24,813 nt of DNA from Bacteroidales bacterium (GCA_014800105.1 JAAVGQ010000056.1:1-24813); one strand, 5' to 3'; shown: positions 1 through 8,714, numbered from the stretch's first letter. Made by a program: numbers and translations. Notes: generated from the letters alone by a model not told the origin.

Positions 1-1044
1 AAGCTCATCGACGAGGAAACCTTGCGCCACAACCAGGAGGCTATCAAGAAGCAGCTCTCCAAGTTCCTTGACTTTGACAGCGATGCGCCCAACGCTGCCG
101 AGCTCGTTAACAACTACGACTGGATGAAGAACTTCTCGTTCCTCGAGTTCATCCGTGACATCGGCAAGCACATCACCGTCAACTACATGATGGCCAAGGA
201 CTCAGTTAAGAAACGCCTCTCAGGCGAGTCACGCGAGGGAATGTCATTCACCGAGTTCTCTTACCAGCTCCTCCAGGGCTTCGACTTCCTTCACCTTTAC
301 CAGACCCGCAACTGCCGCCTGCAGCTTGGCGGTTCAGACCAGTGGGGCAACATGACCACCGGTACCGAGCTCATACGCCGCAAGACAGGTGAAGAGAACG
401 TTTTCGCCATCACATGCCCCCTCATCACGAAGGCCGACGGTGGAAAGTTCGGCAAGACCGAGAGCGGCAACGTATGGCTCGATGCCCGCTACACTTCTCC
501 TTACAAGTTCTACCAGTTCTGGCTCAACGTTTCAGACGCCGACGCTGAAAAATACATCAAGATTTTCACAGCACTTTCACGCGAGGAAATCGAGGAACTC
601 AAGAAACAGCAGGAAGCTGACCCCGGCCAGCGTCCCCTCCAGAAGCGCCTCGCCCAGGAAATCACCACCATGGTTCACAGCGCTGAAGATTATGAAGCCG
701 CAGTTGAAGCTTCTCAGATTCTCTTCAGCAACAAGGCCGGCGAAATCCTCCACAAGATTGACGAGGACACGCTGCTCGCCGTTTTCGAGGGCGTACCCAC
801 ATTTGAGGTTGAACGCGCTGACATCGAAGCAGGCATCAAGCTCGCCGACCTTCTCGTTGACAAGGCTCCCGTGTTCCCAAGCAAGGGCGAGTTACGCAAG
901 CTCGCTCAGGGCGGCGGTTTCGCAATCAACAAGGAAAAGGTTGCTGACCCCTACGCTCCCGCGTCAACAGGCATGCTACTGAATGACAAATACATCCTCG
1001 TTCAGAAAGGTAAAAAGAACTACTATCTCATCATCGCTAAATAA
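1..1044 (+). CDS. tyrS: Tyrosyl-tRNA synthetase, 3' part (5' end outside window)
   Basis: Class I aminoacyl-tRNA synthetase that charges tRNA-Tyr in the cytoplasm. The reading frame is open from base 1, so the N-terminal part of the Rossmann domain with the HIGH motif is missing from the window; the TTG at 22 is an internal Leu codon and not a start. Visible parts are the tyrosine/ATP-site stretch [10 protein letters not shown], the KMSKS-equivalent KFGKTESG, and a C-terminal S4-like RNA-binding domain ([19 protein letters not shown]) near the end. The stop TAA is at 1042-1044. A lipoprotein gene follows after 8 bases on the same strand, so they are probably co-transcribed. Identity is very secure. 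Confidence 0.96.
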   Translation, partial: KLIDEETLRHNQEAIKKQLSKFLDFDSDAPNAAELVNNYDWMKNFSFLEFIRDIGKHITVNYMMAKDSVKKRLSGESREGMSFTEFSYQLLQGFDFLHLYQTRNCRLQLGGSDQWGNMTTGTELIRRKTGEENVFAITCPLITKADGGKFGKTESGNVWLDARYTSPYKFYQFWLNVSDADAEKYIKIFTALSREEIEELKKQQEADPGQRPLQKRLAQEITTMVHSAEDYEAAVEASQILFSNKAGEILHKIDEDTLLAVFEGVPTFEVERADIEAGIKLADLLVDKAPVFPSKGELRKLAQGGGFAINKEKVADPYAPASTGMLLNDKYILVQKGKKNYYLIIAK

Positions 1045-1052
1045 CCTTATTC

Positions 1053-1448
1053 ATGAAGAAAATTTTTGCAGGTTTCCTTGTTGCGCTCGCTGTTACAGCC
1101 TGCACCGGCAACAAGCAACCATACGCCCCTGAAATTATTGAGGAGGAAAACGCTCCTGAGCAAGTAATCAGACTCAACGTATTCTATACAGCCAACAATC
1201 CTGAGGACGAAGCTAAGATTACTGAAATCGCCACCAAGCTTGTCGAGGCCTCACGCAACGATGCCGGTTGCATCGGTTACGACTTCTACAAGAGCAGTAC
1301 AGTTCCCGGCGAGTACATCATCATGGAAACTTGGGAAAACGACTCAGTGCTTGACATCCACAGCAACGCGCCCCACTTCACGGAGTATGTCCCCCAGCTG
1401 CGCGAGCTCGGCAACATGCGCGCACAGCGTTTCATGCTTGACAAGTAA
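1053..1448 (+). CDS. Small lipoprotein with antibiotic biosynthesis monooxygenase (ABM/YgiN-like) domain
   Basis: A 131-residue protein. It starts with a lipoprotein signal, MKKIFAGFLVALAVTAC, whose lipobox ends at Cys17, so it should be anchored in the envelope. Residues about 40-130 look like a dimeric alpha/beta-barrel ABM domain: a first strand (IRLNVFYTANN), a helix rich in acidic residues, a strand with GCIGYDFYKS, then IIMETWEN and a helix with H-F-T-E-Y. Members of this family include quinol monooxygenases and heme-degrading enzymes, but many have no known substrate, and function cannot be assigned here. An envelope-anchored ABM domain is less usual than the common cytoplasmic form. 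It lies 8 bases after tyrS and is followed by a strong hairpin at 1488-1516. Confidence 0.8.
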   Translation: MKKIFAGFLVALAVTACTGNKQPYAPEIIEEENAPEQVIRLNVFYTANNPEDEAKITEIATKLVEASRNDAGCIGYDFYKSSTVPGEYIIMETWENDSVLDIHSNAPHFTEYVPQLRELGNMRAQRFMLDK

Positions 1449-1465
1449 ATTCATTTGCATACTGT

Positions 1466-1482
1466 AAGCGTCGCTGACGCTT
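1466..1482. repeat. Intergenic palindrome 1 (AAGCGTC-gct-GACGCTT)
   Basis: Perfect 7-bp inverted repeat with a 3-base centre, followed by TAATTTAGG. The 15-base string GACGCTTAATTTAGG recurs at 8709-8723. First member of a family of seven palindromes in this window, all between 1466 and 8818. Confidence 0.75.
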
Positions 1483-1487
1483 AATTT

Positions 1488-1516
1488 AGGATACCCCGGC
1501 CGTGCCGGGGTATCCT
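1488..1516 (+). terminator. Strong hairpin after tyrS-lipoprotein operon
   Basis: Perfect 13-bp stem (AGGATACCCCGGC with GCCGGGGTATCCT) and a 3-base loop. It lies 40 bases past the lipoprotein stop. There is no clean T-run behind it (TGTATATATACTC follows), so it could be a transcript-end stabilising hairpin or part of a repeat element rather than a textbook intrinsic terminator. The same position in the element at 8700-8818 also carries a CCCC/GGGG stem followed by TGTATATACTC. Confidence 0.6.
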
Positions 1517-1605
1517 TGTATATATACTCCTATATTCAGTCACTACGTGTCTGCAACTTTCTGAACTGCTAATGCTCACTCTATGCTTACAATTTGCATA
1601 CTGTA

Positions 1606-1620
1606 AGCGTCGAAGACACT
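1606..1620. repeat. Intergenic palindrome 2 (AGCGTC-gaa-GACACT)
   Basis: Imperfect member of the family, with one non-matching pair in the arms. It is followed by GAACAA; the string GACACTGAACAA recurs at 6990-7001 and 8812-8823. Confidence 0.65.
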
Positions 1621-1636
1621 GAACAATAAATACTAT

Positions 1637-1652
1637 GTCGGACCCGTCCGAC
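1637..1652. repeat. Short inverted repeat GTCGGAC-cc-GTCCGAC
   Basis: Perfect 7-bp arms around two bases, 16 bases past palindrome 2 and about 220 bases upstream of the susC promoter. It could fold as a 6-bp stem with a four-base loop, or serve as an operator. No T-run follows. Confidence 0.45.
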
Positions 1653-1869
1653 GCGTCATATTATTGGTTCTATTTTTGACCACGTTTATGGAAAAATTTA
1701 TTTATATGGTGGTTTGGGGGAATAATTGTTCCGGAAAATATTACAATCATATTACATCTATTTCGTAGCAATATGCTAAAATTTTGACTAAATTTAAATT
1801 AAAGTAAATAGAGACATAAAAAAAAAGCGACACATAAAAGCGAATTAATGTTAAAGTTAGTGAATTTAA
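1653..1869. other. AT-rich non-coding stretch upstream of the susC promoter
   Basis: No plausible coding frame or RNA gene was seen. The stretch becomes strongly A/T-rich from about 1770, with an A-run at about 1817-1825, as is common ahead of strongly expressed susC-type genes. A regulator site may be present but no symmetric motif stands out. Confidence 0.4.
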
Positions 1870-1900
1870 ATTGTGCGGTTCTTTTTAGTTATTATATTTG
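1870..1900 (+). promoter_or_regulatory. Bacteroidota-type promoter for susC
   Basis: ATTG at 1870-1873, then 19 bases, then TATATTTG at 1893-1900, which fits the -33/-7 consensus (TTTG, N19-20, TAnnTTTG). The predicted start of transcription is just after 1905, giving a leader of about 80 bases before the ATG at 1990. A perfect palindrome CCACGTGG (1901-1908) sits on the predicted start site. Confidence 0.75.
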
Positions 1901-1989
1901 CCACGTGGAAAGGGTCACGCGATGCGTCTGACCCAATTTTTATGAACCATGAAACAACCTAATCACAACATTAACCAATCAATAACATT

Positions 1990-4959
1990 ATGAAGTTTCT
2001 ATCAGAAAGGATCTCGCAAGTGACCCGCATGATGTGCATGCTCATCGCGCTTTGGGTAACTTCAGGATTCACAGCATTTGCTGACGTTAAGGGTACAGTC
2101 CTCGACACTGAGGGCGAACCCGTTGTTGGTGCCACTGTCCTTGTTAAGGGCACTCAGAATGGCGCCGCTGCCGATCTTGACGGTAACTTTGTCCTCAAGG
2201 GAGTCAACCCTGATGCTACACTCCAGGTGTCAGCAATAGGCTACGTTTCCCAGGAAGTTGCCCTCAAAGGTCGCACAGAGTTAACAATCACTCTCGAAGA
2301 GGACCGCAAGCTCCTCGACGAGGTAGTAGTTGTGGGTTACGGCTCAATGCAAAAGAAGCAGGTAACCTCATCAATCACTTCAATCAAGGGTGATGACCTC
2401 ATGGCAGGTATGGGTGGTTCAACCATCGGTACAGCCCTCCAGGGTAAGATTGCCGGTCTCACTATCGACGGCAACAACTCTCCTAACGCCTCTAACAGCT
2501 TCCAGCTGCGCGGTGTTGCATCAGTTAACGGTTCAACCTCACCCCTCATCGTTATCGACGGTGTTCCCGGCGGTGATATCCGTTCGCTTTCTCAGGAGGA
2601 TATCGAAAGCATCGACGTGTTGAAGGACGCATCAGCAGGTGCAATCTATGGTACACGTGCATCAAACGGTGTGATCCTCATCACCACCAAGGGTGCTAAG
2701 AAAGGGTCCGTACGCGCCACCTACACCGGTGAATTCTCAACCGAGTTTATCCGCAAAAAACCTCGCCTGCTCACAGCTCAGGAATATCTTGACATCATTC
2801 CTAACGCTCCTGACTACGGCTACGAGACTGACTGGTATGACGCAGTTACCAACGACCATCCCTTCTCTCAGAGCCACACCATCACTCTTCAGGGCGGCAG
2901 CGACAACCTCTCAGTTTACTCTTCACTCTTGTACAAGGATGACGAGGGTATCGTTATCGGTGACAACCGTAAGGACTACGCCGGACGTATCAACGCCACC
3001 TACCGTCTCTTTGACAACAACGTTGAAATCGGCGTTCGACTCTCAGCCCGCGAGGCTGTACGCGACCAGCGCGGCGGAACAAGCACAGTCACCAGTGCGA
3101 TCATCAACAACCCCACCAGTCCCATAATGAATCCTGATGATCCCACTCAGTACAACGTCAACAACTATGGCGCAGGTGCTGAATTCCCCAATCCTGTAGC
3201 TGATGTCAACCTACGCACTAACAACGCTAAGGACCAGTGGTTGCTCGGTACTGCAACCCTCCGCATCAACATCTGGGACGGACTTAAGTTCCATGGTTCA
3301 GCTAACGTTGACCGTCGCCAGTACTATAGGTACACTTACACCGATGCAAAGCACCTCAGCTCACTTTCCGGTGGTTACAACGGCTATGCTTCTCACTATT
3401 TCTCTAAGACCAATAACATCTCTTATGACGCTTATTTCAGCTACAATAAGGATTTTGGTGCCGACCGCGAGCATCGCGTTGACGCAACTGCAGGTTGGTC
3501 TTACTGGGACTCAGGCAGCGAAGAATTCAGCGCCAACAACTCTAACTTCACCGTTAACGGTGTAGGTCCCTGGAATCTCGAGGACGGTACCTATCTTAAG
3601 GATGGTCTTGCAGGCATGAGCTCATACAAGAGCCCCACCAACCGTCTTCTCTCATTCTTTGCCCGTGGCAACTATAGCTACGATGACAAGTACATGGCTA
3701 CAGCTTCAGTGCGTCGCGAGGCATCTTCCAAGTTCGGTGCCAACAACCGCTGGGGTACATTCTGGGCAGTTTCAGGCGGTTGGCGCATCAGCCGTGAAAA
3801 CTTCATGGAAGAAACCCGTGACTGGTTGAGCGACCTCAAGGTTCGCGTGGCTTACGGTACCACCGGTAACAACGGTATCCCCACAGGCCAGACTGTTGTA
3901 CGTCTCACCAACTATCAGGGTTTTCCCATCCCCGGAACCGGAACATGGGCTCCCTGCTACGGTCCTGCCAATAATGCTAACCCTGACCTCAAGTGGGAAA
4001 CAAAGAAAGAATTCAACGTTGGTGTTGACTTCTCATTGTTCAACGATCGCGTCTGGGGTAAGTTTGACTGGTACACCCGCAACGTTGACGACCTCCTCTT
4101 CTCAGTTGACGCTCCCCAGCCTCCTTACGTAGAAAACTCAATCTACCGCAACATCGGTTCGATGCAGAGCCGCGGTTGGGAAATCGAAATCGCAGGTAAC
4201 GCAATCCAGACCCGCGACTTCTCCTGGACTCCCAGCTTGAACATCTCTCACAACAGCTCGAAGCTCACCAAGCTCGGTATGGAAGGCCAGACCATCTCAG
4301 GCGACGGATTCCCCAGCCCCGGTAGCCCCGGCGCAGCTCAGCGACTCTATGAGGGTGCACCCATAGGCCAGTTCTGGGTTTACAAATACGCAGGTCTTGA
4401 CGAGGACGGCAACTTCCTCATTTACGATGATCAGGGCGAGGTAATCCCTGCAGCAGGTAACCTCAAGCAGGCCTACAAACAGTATGTGGGTAATGCTATT
4501 CCCAAGATTTTCCTCACATGGAACAATACCATTCGTTACCGTGATTTCGATTTCGGAATGCAGATTCGCGGCCAGTTTGACTTCGACGCTTATTCACAGC
4601 CCAGCATGTACAATGGTCTTATCGCCAGCGGTGGTCAGAACCTCATCAAGAATCTCTACGAACTCAACAAGGACGTGAAGGGTGACAAGGTTCTCTGTGA
4701 CTACTTCATCTATGACGCGTCATTCGTCAAGATCGATGCTATCACACTCGGTTACACCCTCAACACCGCCAAGTGGAACAAATATCTCAACAAGGCTCGC
4801 TTCTACGTTACACTCCGTGACGTTGCTACCTTCACCAAGTACAAAGGCCTGAATCCCGAGGTTAACGTTAACGGCCTGTGGCCCGGCATCGAGTATCAGT
4901 ATGACTCAAGCTATCCCCAGACTATCCGCGCTACATTTGGTGTTCAGCTCACATTCTAA
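1990..4959 (+). CDS. SusC/RagA family TonB-dependent outer-membrane transporter
   Basis: Outer-membrane barrel that imports oligosaccharides with a SusD partner, powered by TonB. 989 residues. Order: signal peptide (residues 1 to about 32, ending TAFA), a carboxypeptidase-regulatory-like domain (about 33-105; GTVLDTEGEPVVGATVLVKG), a TonB box/SusC signature (LDEVVVVGYG, about 109-118), a plug domain (about 120-235, with GSTSPLIVIDGVPGG and YGTRASNGVILITTKG), then a 22-strand-type barrel ending in the aromatic C-terminus TFGVQLTF. There is no N-terminal STN domain, so it should not itself signal to an anti-sigma factor. Codon use is rich in C-ending codons and matches susD, suggesting strong expression. 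The susD gene follows after 25 bases. The family is certain; the substrate is inferred from the GH27 gene downstream. Confidence 0.96.
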   Translation: MKFLSERISQVTRMMCMLIALWVTSGFTAFADVKGTVLDTEGEPVVGATVLVKGTQNGAAADLDGNFVLKGVNPDATLQVSAIGYVSQEVALKGRTELTITLEEDRKLLDEVVVVGYGSMQKKQVTSSITSIKGDDLMAGMGGSTIGTALQGKIAGLTIDGNNSPNASNSFQLRGVASVNGSTSPLIVIDGVPGGDIRSLSQEDIESIDVLKDASAGAIYGTRASNGVILITTKGAKKGSVRATYTGEFSTEFIRKKPRLLTAQEYLDIIPNAPDYGYETDWYDAVTNDHPFSQSHTITLQGGSDNLSVYSSLLYKDDEGIVIGDNRKDYAGRINATYRLFDNNVEIGVRLSAREAVRDQRGGTSTVTSAIINNPTSPIMNPDDPTQYNVNNYGAGAEFPNPVADVNLRTNNAKDQWLLGTATLRINIWDGLKFHGSANVDRRQYYRYTYTDAKHLSSLSGGYNGYASHYFSKTNNISYDAYFSYNKDFGADREHRVDATAGWSYWDSGSEEFSANNSNFTVNGVGPWNLEDGTYLKDGLAGMSSYKSPTNRLLSFFARGNYSYDDKYMATASVRREASSKFGANNRWGTFWAVSGGWRISRENFMEETRDWLSDLKVRVAYGTTGNNGIPTGQTVVRLTNYQGFPIPGTGTWAPCYGPANNANPDLKWETKKEFNVGVDFSLFNDRVWGKFDWYTRNVDDLLFSVDAPQPPYVENSIYRNIGSMQSRGWEIEIAGNAIQTRDFSWTPSLNISHNSSKLTKLGMEGQTISGDGFPSPGSPGAAQRLYEGAPIGQFWVYKYAGLDEDGNFLIYDDQGEVIPAAGNLKQAYKQYVGNAIPKIFLTWNNTIRYRDFDFGMQIRGQFDFDAYSQPSMYNGLIASGGQNLIKNLYELNKDVKGDKVLCDYFIYDASFVKIDAITLGYTLNTAKWNKYLNKARFYVTLRDVATFTKYKGLNPEVNVNGLWPGIEYQYDSSYPQTIRATFGVQLTF

Positions 4960-4984
4960 TCGTGAATTAACAGTTTAAACAACA

Positions 4985-6763
4985 ATGAAAATCATGAAAC
5001 TAAATAAAATATTGCTGTCAACTGCTCTTGTAGGCACCCTTGCTTCATGTGACATGAACGAGGTTTACTACAGCCAGACAGTACCTGACAACTTTATCGA
5101 GAACGAGGCTAACGTTTACCAGATTCTCTCCCGCCCCTTCGGTCACTGGCGTGCTTTCGTCAACGACCACCGTTACAACATCAACGAGCTGATGGCCGAC
5201 GTTTTCATATGCCCCGCTCGTACCACCACCGACTGGTACAACAGCGGTGACTTCATGGCCCGTCATTATCACACAATGGACTGGCAGGATGGCCGCGCTG
5301 ACACCAACTGGAAGGAAGCCATGCAGGGTATCGCCCGCTGTCTCACCGTTATGGAACAGCTCGAGGCGCTTGACTATAAGAAACTGAACATGACTGAGGA
5401 ACAGCGTGCCGCTCACATGGGTCAGATGCAGGCTCTCATGGGCTTCTTCTACTGGCAGGCCATGGACTGGTATGGTGGTGTGCCCATCTACGAGTCAACC
5501 TCCGACCCCTTGAAGCCCCGTGCAACCGTACAGGAAACATTCAACAAGTGTGAGGAACTCCTCAAGGCTGCAGTTGAAGGCCTTCCTGCCCGCCAGTCAC
5601 TCCACGAGGAGGCTGACGGCTACCTGAAGAAAGCTGCTGCAGCTCAGCTTCTCGCCCAGCTCTATTTCAATGCCAAATCTTACATCGGTGTTGAAATGTA
5701 TGACAAGGCTGCCAAGCTTTGCGAGGATATCATCAACGGTGTTTATGGTCCCTACGAGCTCGAAAGCGACTGGCGCAACGTCTTCAACTTCGAGAACAAG
5801 ACTTCAAGCGAAATCATGTGGGCCGTTCCCGCTGACTACGCCCTGATGCAGAATAACTGGTATATCTGGAACTTCTATCCCTACAACGTCTACAAATACT
5901 TCGGCATCAAGACAGGTTTCACAACTTACGCTTATAACGGACACTGCCTCCAGCCCTCACGTAACCCCGAGGGTAAACTCTACCGCGAAATTGATCCCGA
6001 TTTCAAGGTTGGTGCTCCCTACGAAGCATTCACTGACGGTGACCTGCGCAAGCAGCTCTACAACTACAACGGCGGTGACTATCAGGGAATGTTCCTCATC
6101 GGTGAGCTCCGTGACCCCAACTATCCTGACCGTGTAGCCGACAATATCAAGCCCTACCGTAAAGGTGAGTGCGTAAACATCGTTGACCGCATCGCTCCCT
6201 ACTCACAGCTCAAGGGATATGCAACCAACGAGAGCGACGTTAAATACCAGACAGCAGCCGAACTTCCCTCTACCATGTACTACTGTGCTGACGAAGATGA
6301 CGGCGTGCGTCTCGTGAAGTATCCTATCCCTGATGAGAGCAACTACAAATTGTGTTTCACATGCTATACTCCCCTCACCCGTCTCGCCGAGACTTACCTC
6401 ACACTCGCTGAATGTAAGTACCGCATGGGCGACACTCAGAAAGCATGTGAGCTCATCAACACCCTGCGCAAGCGTTACTTCGTTAACGGCCAGGATCCTA
6501 ACCCCGCTACTCCCGCTAACCTTGATAAGTACCGCTTCCTTGACGAGTGGCTCATCGAGTTCATCGGTGAAGGCCGTCGCCGCATCGACCTCATCCGTTG
6601 GGATGCATTCCACACTGAAAAGTGGTGGGACCACGAGCCCACTAACGACCCCAAGGTATGCCGTCTCCCCGTGGGTGACTCAGTAATGGGTTCTAATAAC
6701 CTTCTGAAACAGAATCCCGGCTACGGAACAGGCGAGGACGAGCTCACCCCCGATGAAATCTAA
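4985..6763 (+). CDS. SusD/RagB family surface glycan-binding lipoprotein
   Basis: Cell-surface lipoprotein that caps the SusC barrel and binds glycan. 592 residues. The signal ends in the lipobox LASC with Cys22; a second ATG (at 4994) would give nearly the same lipoprotein. The N-terminal SusD-like TPR region includes ARCLTVMEQLEAL and MGQMQALMGFFYWQAMDWYGGVPIY, a phrase typical of the family. The C-terminal RagB/SusD part includes PLTRLAETYLTLAECKYRMG and LDEWLIEFIGEGRRRIDLIRW. It sits 25 bases downstream of susC and shares its promoter. A clear terminator follows at 6794-6829. Many aromatic residues (W, Y) in the middle fit a carbohydrate-binding surface, though the ligand residues cannot be named from sequence alone. 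Confidence 0.96.
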   Translation: MKIMKLNKILLSTALVGTLASCDMNEVYYSQTVPDNFIENEANVYQILSRPFGHWRAFVNDHRYNINELMADVFICPARTTTDWYNSGDFMARHYHTMDWQDGRADTNWKEAMQGIARCLTVMEQLEALDYKKLNMTEEQRAAHMGQMQALMGFFYWQAMDWYGGVPIYESTSDPLKPRATVQETFNKCEELLKAAVEGLPARQSLHEEADGYLKKAAAAQLLAQLYFNAKSYIGVEMYDKAAKLCEDIINGVYGPYELESDWRNVFNFENKTSSEIMWAVPADYALMQNNWYIWNFYPYNVYKYFGIKTGFTTYAYNGHCLQPSRNPEGKLYREIDPDFKVGAPYEAFTDGDLRKQLYNYNGGDYQGMFLIGELRDPNYPDRVADNIKPYRKGECVNIVDRIAPYSQLKGYATNESDVKYQTAAELPSTMYYCADEDDGVRLVKYPIPDESNYKLCFTCYTPLTRLAETYLTLAECKYRMGDTQKACELINTLRKRYFVNGQDPNPATPANLDKYRFLDEWLIEFIGEGRRRIDLIRWDAFHTEKWWDHEPTNDPKVCRLPVGDSVMGSNNLLKQNPGYGTGEDELTPDEI

Positions 6764-6793
6764 TTCCTGATTGTAACTTTCCCCTTATAACGA

Positions 6794-6829
6794 GAGAGTG
6801 AATCCCCCCGGTGATTCACTCTCTTTTTT
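6794..6829 (+). terminator. Intrinsic terminator of the susCD operon
   Basis: An 11-bp perfect stem (GAGAGTGAATC with GATTCACTCTC), an 8-base loop and a run of six T immediately after the stem. It lies 30 bases after the susD stop. Confidence 0.9.
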
Positions 6830-6838
6830 GTTTAAGTT

Positions 6839-6855
6839 CAGCGTCTCCGATGCTG
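6839..6855. repeat. Intergenic palindrome 3 (CAGCGTC-tcc-GATGCTG)
   Basis: Arms of 7 bases with one G:T-type difference. It lies just after the susCD terminator and belongs to the same family as the copies at 1466 and 8700. Confidence 0.6.
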
Positions 6856-6920
6856 ATATGACGGGAGGGAGGACGGCCCGGAGAGGCTACAACTCTTACT
6901 GTTTTTTAGGTAGATTGGTT

Positions 6921-6937
6921 CAGCATCTACGATGCTG
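6921..6937. repeat. Intergenic palindrome 4 (CAGCATC-tac-GATGCTG)
   Basis: Perfect 7-bp arms around three bases. Compared with other copies both arms carry compensating changes (GCGTC to GCATC), which suggests the pairing itself is kept. Confidence 0.7.
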
Positions 6938-6950
6938 TTGGGCTGTAAGC

Positions 6951-6970
6951 TGAGGATAAGCTCATCCTCA
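6951..6970. repeat. Hairpin TGAGGAT / ATCCTCA between palindromes 4 and 5
   Basis: Perfect 7-bp stem with a 6-base loop (AAGCTC). It occupies the same relative place as the central stems at 1488-1516 and 8723-8782. No T-run follows. Confidence 0.6.
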
Positions 6971-6979
6971 ACATGTAAC

Positions 6980-6996
6980 CAGTGTCGTAGACACTG
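6980..6996. repeat. Intergenic palindrome 5 (CAGTGTC-gta-GACACTG)
   Basis: Perfect 7-bp arms around three bases, followed by AACAA. It lies 10 bases upstream of the -33 element of the alpha-galactosidase promoter, so it could also act as an operator there. Confidence 0.7.
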
Positions 6997-7006
6997 AACA
7001 AATCAA

Positions 7007-7038
7007 TTTGCGTATTCCCTCCAAAATGTATAAATTTG
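7007..7038 (+). promoter_or_regulatory. Bacteroidota-type promoter for the GH27 gene
   Basis: TTTG (7007-7010), 20 bases, TAAATTTG (7031-7038): an exact fit to the -33/-7 consensus. The transcript would begin near 7045. This rules out the upstream ATG at 7036 and supports the ATG at 7063 as start codon. Confidence 0.8.
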
Positions 7039-7062
7039 TACTTATTACCTTATTATTACCAC

Positions 7063-8679
7063 ATGAAAAAAATCATTCTTGCATTATGCGCGCTTACCGC
7101 CTTAACTGACGCATCGGCCAAAATCAAATGCCCGGCAGAACGTGACACCCTACCACCTCTTGACAACTCGGCTTATATTCTCACGCCCGAGGCTCCCAAA
7201 ACGCCCCGCATCAATGGAGCTCGCGTTTACGGTGCCCGGCCCGGTACTGATTTCCTTTACCGTGTTCCCTGCACAGGTAACCGCCCCATGAAATTCACAG
7301 CCACCGGCCTCCCCAAGGGCCTGAAAATTGACCCTTCCACCGGTATCATCACCGGCACGGTCAAGAAAGCCGGCGTTTATCCCGTCGACATCACCGCGAC
7401 TAACAGCCTGGGGTCAGACTCCCGCAAGCTCACCATCAAGATAGGCGACGAGGTTGCTCTCACACCACCGCTGGGCTGGAGCAGCTGGAACTGCTGGGGA
7501 CTACTGATTGATGAGAATCTCGTGAAAGAAACCATGCAGGCCATGCTTGACTATGACCTCGCTGACTATGGCTGGAGCTACATCAACATCGATGACGGCT
7601 GGCAGGGTGAACGCAAGGGAAAACTCAATGCAATCCAGCCTAATCCCGAAAAATTCCATGATATGAAAGCGTTGGCCGACGAGATCCACTCGCATGGCCT
7701 CAAATTAGGTATTTATTCTGCTCCATGGGTGAGCACCTACGCCGGTTTCACCGGTTCCTACGCCGCCAATCCCGAGGGAACTTATGACTGGGTGAAGCCT
7801 GACAGCGCCAAGTATCAGCAGGTGTGGCCTGACCGTTGGTATAATTTCAAGAATTCAGAATATTCATTCGTGCCCAACGACGTGGCTCAATGGAACGAAT
7901 GGGGTATCGACTACCTCAAGTATGACTGGACACCTAACCAGACTTACTATGTGGAGGAAATCTATAATGAATTACGCTCTCATCCCCATGATATCCTCCT
8001 GGGAATGTCCAACGCAGCCCACTTCGGCGACGCCCCCTACTGGGCCCGTTACCCCAACTGCTACCGCACTACCGGCGACATCCGCGATACATGGAATAAC
8101 ATGAGCCGCATAGGTTTCAACCAAGACAAATGGATTCCTTATAATGTGCCCGGTCACTGGGCCGATGCTGACATGATGGTGGTAGGTGTAGTAGGCTGGG
8201 ACGGCGAGCTTCATCACTCACGCCTCACGCCCGACGAGCAATACACCCACGTGTCACTGTGGTCAATTCTCGCGTCGCCGATGTTCCTGGGCTGCGACAT
8301 GACTCAGCTTGACGATTTCACACTCTCACTGCTTCGCAACAACGAGATAATTGATGTTCACCAGGATGAACTTGGCTATCAGGCGGTACCAATCATGCGC
8401 GGTGATTCAACCGTGGTATATGCCAAGCCGCTTTATGACGGATCAATGGCTGTTGGATTGTTCAACTACTCTGACAAAGAGCAGGAGATGACCATCTCAC
8501 CGTCAGAATTCGGCATACGTGGACAGCAGAAAATCCGCGACCTGTGGCGCCAGAAAGACATCTGGGAAAACGAAGCCAAGGAGAAAATCACTTTACCTGT
8601 AGCTTCTCATGGAGCCGTGATGCTCAAAATCTATCCCGGCAACAATCACGGTCCTGAACCTGACGGCCACGTGTATTAA
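7063..8679 (+). CDS. Secreted GH27 alpha-galactosidase with N-terminal Ig-like domain
   Basis: Hydrolyses terminal alpha-linked galactose, for example from galactomannan or raffinose-type sugars. 538 residues from the ATG at 7063, chosen because it begins a clean signal peptide (MKKIILALCALTALTDASA) and the promoter overlaps the longer start. Residues about 50-130 resemble a putative-Ig (He_PIG) domain (GLPKGLKIDPSTGIITGTV). The GH27 (beta/alpha)8 barrel starts near residue 134 (LTPPLGWSSWNCWG) and continues with INIDDGWQ. The expected nucleophile is Asp288 in YLKYDW; the acid/base lies in the WADADM motif (Asp368 or Asp370). A C-terminal beta-domain ends near 530. No lipobox is seen, so it is probably periplasmic. 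It follows susCD but has its own promoter. Confidence 0.92.
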   Translation: MKKIILALCALTALTDASAKIKCPAERDTLPPLDNSAYILTPEAPKTPRINGARVYGARPGTDFLYRVPCTGNRPMKFTATGLPKGLKIDPSTGIITGTVKKAGVYPVDITATNSLGSDSRKLTIKIGDEVALTPPLGWSSWNCWGLLIDENLVKETMQAMLDYDLADYGWSYINIDDGWQGERKGKLNAIQPNPEKFHDMKALADEIHSHGLKLGIYSAPWVSTYAGFTGSYAANPEGTYDWVKPDSAKYQQVWPDRWYNFKNSEYSFVPNDVAQWNEWGIDYLKYDWTPNQTYYVEEIYNELRSHPHDILLGMSNAAHFGDAPYWARYPNCYRTTGDIRDTWNNMSRIGFNQDKWIPYNVPGHWADADMMVVGVVGWDGELHHSRLTPDEQYTHVSLWSILASPMFLGCDMTQLDDFTLSLLRNNEIIDVHQDELGYQAVPIMRGDSTVVYAKPLYDGSMAVGLFNYSDKEQEMTISPSEFGIRGQQKIRDLWRQKDIWENEAKEKITLPVASHGAVMLKIYPGNNHGPEPDGHVY

Positions 8680-8699
8680 TATGTAAGTAGTAATAGAAT

Positions 8700-8714
8700 A
8701 GCGTCGAAGACGCT
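8700..8714. repeat. Intergenic palindrome 6 (AGCGTC-gaa-GACGCT)
   Basis: Perfect 6-bp arms around three bases, followed by TAATTTAGG exactly as in palindrome 1. It lies 20 bases past the GH27 stop. Confidence 0.75.

Larger units (their letters stand above)
1453..1612. repeat. 21-bp exact direct repeat at 1453-1473 and 1592-1612
   Basis: The two copies begin ATTTGCATACTGTAAG and end at the centre of a palindrome (AGCGTCG). They are 139 bases apart start to start and bracket the 13-bp hairpin. The sequences diverge immediately after the shared 21 bases. Confidence 0.8.

Noticed and set aside
389..982. Long alternative frame inside tyrS
   Set aside because: Ser/Arg/Pro/Thr-rich shadow of the tyrS coding frame, with no recognisable motif. 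Similar shadows inside susC, susD, polA and uvrA were also left out.
7036..7062. Longer start for the GH27 gene (ATG at 7036)
   Set aside because: It overlaps the -7 element at 7031-7038 and lies upstream of the predicted transcript start; the ATG at 7063 opens a normal signal peptide.
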